A stretch of 64,000 nt of DNA from Cyanophora paradoxa (lineage: Eukaryota; Glaucocystophyceae; Cyanophorales; Cyanophoraceae), in NCBI GenBank assembly GCA_004431415.1, contig QPMI01000595.1, positions 1 to 64,000 of the forward strand, written 5' to 3'. A program made the translations under genes and the position numbers. Below, piece by piece: positions 57,605-64,000 of the stretch. The notes under the pieces are model-generated. The model had not been told where the DNA came from, did not search any database, and saw only the letters and a program-made list of their open reading frames with translations. The stretch's first letter is position 1, and every line of letters begins with the position of its first letter.

Positions 57605-58138
57605 AATTATTCATTAAATTCTTAAGGGTCCCCCCTTAGACTCATTAAAACATGAGAAAAACATATCAATTTCATGTATAATTACGATTGGATTCAATAA
57701 AAGATCTATTTGTTTTATTAAACAAATGAATCTTATATGGATCTTAATCGAGTTAAGCGATATATTTCCGATTAAATGAATTAAATTTAATTAAATTTAA
57801 TCGAGAAAGTACATGAATATAATATCGATTAAATCAATTAACAAAAAGACCAATCACACATAGTAAAATGCGGAGTTTTAACCAGAGGCAAGATCTAATT
57901 GAGATTCAGTTATATTATTCGGAATTTTATACAGATTATCGATTAACTCAGTAAGACTAATCGGAAAATAAGAGAAATTTACGATAAAATATCGAAAAGA
58001 ATACAAAATAATCGAAATAAATGAATATTCGATAAGATATACACAGATTATCGATTGATTGAAATAGAATATACGAGATATATCAACAAAATCAATTAAG
58101 ATAAGCCGAGGGTTAAAACTCCGCATTTTACTATGTGT

Positions 58139-58144
58139 CCCGCC
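58139..58144. repeat. Target site duplication, right copy
   Basis: CCCGCC directly after the right terminus; matches 29509-29514. Confidence 0.93.
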
Positions 58145-58182
58145 CCTAAGTGCGCCCCTGACCATCCCCCCCTCTCGCGCAG

Positions 58183-60928
58183 TTCACGAAAGACGACTTC
58201 ACGCTAATCTCGACGGGCGGCGCCGACCTGTGCGTGATGCAGTGGAAGCACACATGGACGGGTATGCCACGGGACGAGGAGGAGGAGGACACAGAGATGC
58301 GCGTCAACTACAACACGGAGATGCAGAGCGGTGCCGACGACTTTGCAATTGGCATCGATGAGGGCAAGGACGAGCAGTTCGGCGCCGTCAAGCCGTGGGT
58401 CGGCACCATCAACGCCCTTGTACCGGATAGCTTCATGCCCGACCCGAAGCTGAAGCAGCCGCCGACCGACGAGCTGACGCTCGAATTTGTGCACGGGTAC
58501 CGCGCACACGACGCCCGCCACAACCTCTTCTATCTCGGCCCGAAGGACGACGGGAACGCGAGCGAGATCGTGTACCACGCCGCGGCACTCGGCATCGTGT
58601 ATGACAAGGGAACGCACACGCAGAAGTTCTTCCAGGGGCACGACAACAACATTCTCTCGCTGGCCCTGCACCCCGACGGCCACACAATCGCGACGGGCCA
58701 GGTCGGCAGGAAGGCGCCAATCAACATCTGGGACGCGCGGATCCCCGAGAAGCCGATCGCGACGCTCCAGGGCCACCAGCGGGGCGTGCCGTGCCTCTCC
58801 TTCAGTCGCGACGGGGCTCATCTCGTGTCGGTCGGCCTGGACGACAACCACATGGTCATCGTGTGGGACTGGAAGGCCAAGAAGAAGCTGGGCGAGAACA
58901 AGGGCGGGCCCGACCGCGTCTTCAACGTCGACTGCAGCCCGCACGCCGACGGCGAGTTCATCACGACTGGCGCCAAGCACATCAAGTTCTGGAGCGGAGG
59001 GCCCGCCAGGCCTGCCGGCAAGCTCGGCTCGGTCAAGGGCAAGGGCATGACCGACCAGAAGGCCTACCACGCCGTCGCCTGGCTTGACGCCTGTGCGCCG
59101 ATCCCTCTCGCCTGCCGTGCGCGCGCCCTGACTGACCGATCGTGACCGCCCACGGCCGTCCATGCGCCGCAGCGACGGTGGTGGCGGGCACGACGGACGG
59201 CGCGCTGTACAAGTTCGTGGGCGGCACGGCCACAGAGGCGATCCCCGCGCACGAGGGCCCCGTCTTCGCCCTGCACGTCACGCCCGATGGCTCCAAGGTC
59301 TGATTTCCGTGAATTTCGGCCGCCGCGTTTAGCTTCAATCGCTGAAAAAAGGGCGCGCAGCTGCTCTCGGGTGGCAAGGACGGCGCGATCTGCGTCTTCG
59401 CAACGCAGGACCTGGGCTCGGGCTCGACCCCTGCGAAGCGCATCGACCTGAACAAGCAGCTCTCGTCCGACCCGACGGCCTCCGTCACGGCGCTGGCCCC
59501 CGCACTGCGGGCACTCAGCGTGAAGGGCAACAAGTGCTTGGCGGGCCTCATGAGCTCGACAATCGTCGAGGTGGACATCCGCTCGGGCTCCGTCTCGACG
59601 CTTCTCGCGGCGCACGGCGCCTCAGGTACCCGCATGGGTAAGGCCGCCGACTACCAGGGCGAGATCTGGGGCCTTGGCATCGTGCGCCCGCCTTTCCCTC
59701 CCGGCCCACTCCTGTCCCGTCCGCATCAGACAGGCCTCCGGATCCGCCGGCGCCGCGCAGCACCCGAGCAAGAACGAATACGTCACGTGCTCGGACGATT
59801 GCCTGCTCCGGTTCTGGGACGTGGCGAGCCGCAAGTGCACCAAGGCGATAAGGCTAGAGGCGCCAGGCCGCTCGGCGTGCTTCTCGCCGGACGGCGCCCA
59901 CGTTGCCGTCGGGCTTTACACGGGCGATCTGGAGGTCTTCGACGCGCGGCGGGGCGAGCGGATTTGCAAGCGGCCGACGGGCGCCGGCAAGATCGCCAAG
60001 GAGGAGCTGGGCGAGCTAAAATACAGCCCGGACGGCAAGTACCTTGCCGTCGGCTCGAGTGACAACGGCATCTACGTCTTCTCCGTCGTCAAGGACTACA
60101 AGCTCGCCGGGCGCTGCAAGGGCCACTCGTCGTACGTGCGGCACCTCGACTGGAATGAGGGCAGCACGGCCATCCAGAGCGACTGCGGCGCCTACGAGCT
60201 GCTCTTCTGGTCCATCCCTCCTGCAAGCAGAACTCGAAAGCCAGTTCCTTCAAGAACGAGAAGTGGGCCACGCAATCCTGCGTCATCGGCTGGCCCGTCC
60301 AGGGTGCGCCACGCCGCATCTCCCGTCCCCCTCCTCCCCCCCCCCCCCCCCCCCCCCCCCCCTTCGAATCCCCCCCTAGGCCTCCCTCCCCCCTTCCCCC
60401 CGAGAAGTCCGAGCTCACCCGAAGCCGTATGCAGGCGTCTTCGAGCCCGGGATGGACGGGCTCGACGTCAAGTCCGTTGACCGCTCGAACAACGGGAAGC
60501 TGCTCGCCATCGGCACCAACTTCCGCTATGTGGCTCTGGCGCAGTACCCCTGCCTCACCGACGACGTGCGCCCGTTCAGACGCGCTCGCCTCGGAGTCAA
60601 CGGCGCTGATGGCGCCTCACAGAGCCAGCGGAAAAAGTACAAGGGCCACTCGGAACACGTGACGAACGTGCGCTGGACGCCGCGGGACGATTACCTCATC
60701 TCGACCGGCGGCGCCGACCTCTGCGTCATGCAGTGGAGTCGGCTAAAGGGTGACCGCACCTCTTCGCAATTGGATGCCGAGTCTCAGCGGGCTACTTCGC
60801 AAATCGGTTTTTCCGGATCCGGACCCGGTACCGGTGCTGCAAATCGGGTCTTAAGCTTTGAAAGTGAGCTCCAGCCCATTCAGTCTTTCTCAAAGGCCGC
60901 ATTTGAATTCGACGGCCCGCAGCCATAG
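58183..60928 (+). CDS. EML-type HELP/WD40 protein, part 2 (downstream of the viral insertion)
   Basis: Starts FTKDDFTLISTGGADLCVMQW, completing the WD repeat cut by the intron, then a second EML unit: LEFVHGYRAHDARHNLFYL (HELP), NIWDARIPEKPIATLQGHQ, VTCSDDCLLRFWDV, LAVGSSDNGIYVFSV, GHSEHVTNVRWTPRDDYLISTGGADLCVMQW. Introns are visible near 59094-59173, 59299-59352, 59670-59770 and 60297-60430; the last holds a run of about 27 C (60336-60362). The tandem two-unit plan resembles EML5/6-type proteins. A stop at 60928 is taken as the end, but a GT after VMQWSRLKG allows further splicing. Confidence 0.82.
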
Positions 60929-60955
60929 ACGACAGCTGGATCTCCACTGAGGCAG

Positions 60956-62429
60956 GCTGAGCCTGGCGAACGAGGGGCGGACGGAGTGGCCAACGGCGAA
61001 GATCGCGGCGGCGGGCCCCGAGAACATTAGAGTGCTCGACCTCAGCAGAAACCAGCTCACGAGCATCCCGGGGGCGGAGCTCGCCAAGCTGACGAACCTG
61101 GAGGTGCTGCGGTTGGACAACAACAAGTTGACGGCGCTGCCGCCCGAGATCGGCCGCCTCGCGACGTTGAAGGAGCTGTACGTGCGCGACAACCAGCTGA
61201 CGGTGCTGCCGCGGAGATCGGCCGCCTCGCCGCCCTGGAGGCGCTGAGCGTGATCGACAACAAGCTGGCGGCGCTGCCGCCGGAGATCGGCCGCCTCGCC
61301 GCCCTGAAGGAGCTGGGCGTGAGCGGCAACCAGCTGACAGCGCTGCCGCCGGAGATTGGCTGCCTCGCGGCATTGAAGAAGCTGGACGTGGGCGGCAATC
61401 AGCTTACAGCGCTGCCACCGGAGATAGGGCAACTGACGAATCTGCAGGAGATGGATGTGAGCAGTAACCAGCTGACGACGCTGCCGCGGAGGCTGGGCGC
61501 CTCGCCGCCCTGCAGTGGCTGAACGTGGGCAGCAACCAGCTAGAACAGTTGCCGTCGGGAATATGGGAGCTCGCACAACTGCAAAGCTGTACGCGAACGG
61601 CAACCAACTGAAGGCGCTGCCACCGGAGATTGGGCGCCTGAAGCGTTTGCAACAGCTGTGCGTGGATTTCAACCAGCTGAACGCGTTGCCGCCGGAGATC
61701 GGGCACCTCGCGGCCCTGCGGGAGTTGAGCGTGAGCAACAATGAGCTAATAACGCTGCCTCCGGAGATGGGGCGCCTCGAGAACCTGGAGCAGCTGTATC
61801 TGAAGGCCAACCCCCTCACGGCCATGCCCCAGCACACTCGGGAATCTGGGCCCTCCGCCCTCGCGCACCTTCGCGCCCTCGCCCTCGCTGTTGACGTCGC
61901 GCCGAGCTCGAGCTCTTCTGCACCTCAGCACCCTATCCCGCAACAGACATCTGCAAACGAAAAGGAGTGGGACTGCTTTGTGAGGTGCGCGGCTGCCAGT
62001 TCTTTCGAATTCCCAAAAGTTACTCGCAATCGTGCCCTGACACGTACCTGTACATATATATGAATGTACATGTACATTACAGTTACGCTCACGTTGATTC
62101 GGAGCGCGTGATGCGCTTTGTTGATCGTATTTCCAAAGAAGGCTTTTCCGTCTGGTGCGTAGCCCATGGCCAATATTAATTGCAATATCTGTATATAGAC
62201 GTTAACAGTTTCCTGACTATCGCATAGGACCGATCTGATGCTTCTACCGGGACGCAACTGGGCCAAAGTACGATCTGCCCTCGCGATCGCTCCTACGAAT
62301 TTTATCCATCCCTCACGATCACACGTTTGCCGCCAGGACATTGCCATTGCAATTGCTCGGAGCCGCACCTTCCTCCTATTCATCTCTCCCGCGTACCTCG
62401 CATCCGTGAATTGTATGGACGAGCTCGAG
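60956..62429 (+). CDS. LRR-TIR protein (leucine-rich repeats followed by a TIR domain), spliced
   Basis: About eleven 23-aa repeats of the LPPEIGRLAALKELxVxxNQLTA type (about 61020-61830), a linker, then a TIR domain over four exons: to 61984 (EKEWDCFV), 62083-62154 (YAHVDSERVMRFVDR...GFSVW), 62228-62267 (DLMLLPGRNWAK) and 62337-62429 (DIAIAIARSRTFLLFISPAYLASVNCMDELE). Each has GT-AG borders and keeps phase. The C-x-x-E-L signature of TIR domains is present. Three frame slips in the LRR part (near 61212, 61487 and 61578) each fit one lost base. Possible final exon at about 62561-62631. The first exon is unknown. LRR plus TIR suggests a sensor or immune-type receptor without an NB-ARC domain; function is inferred. 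Confidence 0.75.
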
Positions 62430-64000
62430 GTAAATCATTGCTCTTCGAATTCCAAATCTATATATATATATAGTTTGGATCATTCCAATCATTGCAAAGT
62501 TTGGATATATATATGCATATGCATGCACCTCTCTTCGAATTCTGACGCGCATGCACGTGCAGTACGCGCACCAAGTTGTTCGTCCTCGCCCTGCAAAATA
62601 CCCATCTGGCTCTGCCCGGAAAAATCCGTGAAGGTTGAAGAAGACATGAGCATGTACGTATTTGTATATATATAAAATATAATATACACATGATCTCTAC
62701 CTTAATATAAATGTTGCCACCATCTGATCGATATCGCGATCGACATTCGCAGGATGCTGGTTCGAGCCAACTGGGCGCGTCCCTTCTTCTTCACCCCAGC
62801 TATAAAAATCTCCTCCTGTCTTCTCGCTGACTGCGCCTCTTCTATAATCGCAGGTGACACAGCAGGTTGAGCAGAGGCGATTGACTTCCTCATCCGCGGT
62901 CTCCGGAAGAACCTCCGTGGCTTGTAACATGAAGGCTTACGACTCGCGATCACAAGGCTTTCACTCTCGTAGTTCTCCCGGGTCCCGTTTTCGCTCTCGT
63001 GGTTCTCCCGTTTTGTTTGAGTTTCTGAGCTAGTGGGGAATCAATGAATTCGAAGATTGGCGAACCCCACGGGCCCTTGAAAAGGTGACTAGAACCTCTT
63101 CGGATCAAGGCTCCTGAACTATCCCAGAGACCCACAATGAAATAACAAAGCACCAACCTCGGGCTTCCAAGAGCAGCGAACTGCCCGTCCAGTTATGGCC
63201 GTGCTTCCCAACCAAGCCAGGGAAGTCGGCCGCAAAGGGCGGAGTCTTGTTATTGACAGAAGATCCCTTGGAGTCTGACATTTTGAGCCTAAAAACGCGG
63301 GTTTTGATCAGCACCAAGATTCACAAGAATCAGGGGAAGGGATCGTAGGAATCAGACTCAGGGCACCAGATGACGTGAAGTGCCTCAGGTGGTGAACGCG
63401 TCGACACCGAGCTCGCTGCAGCTTTGCAGCGATCCGGTGCGCTCCTTAAAGTGAGCCGAGCTGCGAAATCTGCCGGTTTAAGATTTGGCCCAATCATCCG
63501 ACCGGGGTACACCCTTCAATTACCCGTCGCCCGAAAAAGACGTCCGGCGACCAATCACCACGCTGGGTTTCAGCAATGGTCACGCACTGATTCCGATCCT
63601 AGTGAGGCTGCAGCTGCAGCTGCAGCTGCGACCGGCAGCTGCTGCAGAGGCTGCCACGTGCAAGACCTGGCACTGCGGTCAGCCGCCGCAGTGCGCGTAG
63701 ACCGGCGCTGCCCGGTAGTACTCGACGACTACCTGCTGGCCATGTAGCTCGATGCTGATAGATACGCCGTTACCCTCGATGCCGTTATCAATCTCGAGAC
63801 TCGAGGATCGGAGTCTGCACCAGCTTCAAGCCGACTCGAGCTTATCAGGCTCGTAAAGATAATTGCGTCTATTTGTTTTTTTTGGTGAATTACGGCCACA
63901 GTCTCTAGACACCAGCACTGCGGGGGCTGCCCAGTCTAGCTTCTTGAGCTAGTTAGCTATATTAGTGCACGCATAGTATTCCGATTCTCTGTGCCACGTT
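62430..64000. other. No supported gene; AT microsatellites, simple repeats and a dispersed repeat
   Basis: TATATA tracts near 62,460-62,520 and 62,665-62,690, and a GCTGCA simple repeat near 63,605-63,630. A copy of a dispersed repeat at about 63878-63934 (T run, GGTGAATTAC, then GCACTGCGGGGGC) lies inverted relative to 22228-22288. Several 60-100 aa ORFs show no protein-like features. Confidence 0.5.

Larger units (their letters stand above)
29515..58138. mobile_element. Element 2: complete 28.6-kb Polinton (integrated Polinton-class virus)
   Basis: Both ends present: 880-bp terminal inverted repeats and perfect 6-bp target duplications. It encodes the hallmark set of pPolB, rve integrase, packaging ATPase, double-jelly-roll-type major capsid protein and penton-like proteins, plus primase-helicase, fibre, patatin-discoidin and AdoMetDC. 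Only four frame breaks were seen in the whole element (two in MCP, one each in polB and integrase), all at short homopolymers. A capsid-maturation protease was not recognised. AT-rich against a GC-rich host. The near identity of the two repeats points to recent insertion. Confidence 0.95.
57259..58138 (-). repeat. Right terminal inverted repeat (880 bp)
   Basis: Inverted copy of 29515-30394, ending ACTCCGCATTTTACTATGTGT. Same length, with only scattered differences (for example GTCTTTTTGTTAA against GTCTAAAAGTTAA). Contains the iteron module (lead motif 57495-57509, arms to 57604), a copy of the 69-aa ORF (57345-57554) and the inner terminus copy (57856-57883). Confidence 0.95.
29475..58182 (+). 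other. EML gene intron interrupted by Element 2
   Basis: Donor AAG|GT at 29475 and acceptor CGCGCAG| ending 58182, both phase 0. Removing the 28,624-bp element and one 6-bp target copy leaves a 78-bp intron, the usual size here. The protein reads across without loss: GHSEHVTNVK then FTKDDFTLISTGGADLCVMQW, a normal WD repeat. Confidence 0.88.

Noticed and set aside
29515-58138. Tyrosine recombinase or transposase as the mobility enzyme
   Set aside because: No such motif seen; the rve integrase with DX35E and the 6-bp duplication explain the insertion.
58204-59163. Long minus-strand ORF opposite the EML gene
   Set aside because: Antisense shadow of WD40-coding DNA with strong GC bias; the plus strand encodes recognisable HELP/WD40 segments.
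63105-63317. 70-aa minus-strand ORF resembling a transposon gag start
   Set aside because: The resemblance is vague, no further reading frame follows, and there are no long terminal repeats nearby.
1-64000. tRNA or rRNA genes
   Set aside because: No cloverleaf with conserved T-loop or rRNA-like stretch was recognised while reading; a dedicated search would be needed to exclude them.

Overview
This window looks like nuclear DNA of a microbial eukaryote, probably an alga or heterotrophic flagellate. The host background is GC-rich. Its genes have short GT-AG introns (about 57-80 nt) and encode eukaryote-type proteins: a calpain-like protein, an EML-type HELP/WD40 protein and an LRR-TIR protein. 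Three pieces of viral DNA of the Maverick/Polinton (Polinton-like virus) class sit in this background. The host species cannot be named from the sequence alone.

Layout. (1) 1-~17,800: Element 1, AT-richer and cut by the left window edge. It carries a D5-type primase-helicase, protein-primed DNA polymerase B, rve integrase, patatin-discoidin protein, a long fibre, four modular receptor-binding-type proteins, a zinc-ribbon protein and an S-adenosylmethionine decarboxylase (AdoMetDC). (2) ~17,800-20,040: host-type GC-rich repeats. (3) ~20,040-22,085: remnant of a third, different virus (one penton-like minor capsid gene and one unknown gene). (4) 22,100-23,700: repeats and hairpins. (5) ~23,786-29,474: host calpain-like exons running into an EML (HELP/WD40) gene. 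(6) 29,515-58,138: Element 2, a complete 28,624-bp Polinton with 880-bp terminal inverted repeats and a perfect 6-bp target duplication (CCCGCC), lying inside an intron of the EML gene. (7) 58,183-60,928: the rest of the EML gene. (8) 60,956-62,429: an LRR-TIR gene. (9) 62,430-64,000: no gene supported.

Element 2 reads as an entire virus genome. The attachment block (AdoMetDC, zinc ribbon, two receptor-binding proteins, a 2,451-aa fibre with lectin folds, patatin-discoidin) is followed by a morphogenesis block (two penton-like proteins, major capsid protein, packaging ATPase, small proteins). A replication/integration block (primase-helicase, two zinc/basic proteins, polB, integrase) completes it. 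Element 1 has homologues of the attachment and replication blocks in a different arrangement; its capsid block, if present, lies outside the window.

Most interesting: a viral AdoMetDC with all catalytic residues; a phage-tail-like fibre and patatin-discoidin pair in a capsid virus; a conserved cis-element (CTTACTGNAAATGGT plus TGTGACRCC inverted repeats) found seven times in Elements 1 and 2; intron insertion that leaves host coding frame and splice sites intact; and an LRR-TIR receptor-like host gene. Nearly all reading-frame breaks, viral and host, look like single-base losses at short homopolymers, so many 'pseudogenes' here may be consensus errors. No tRNA, rRNA or CRISPR array was recognised. 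All family assignments are by eye.
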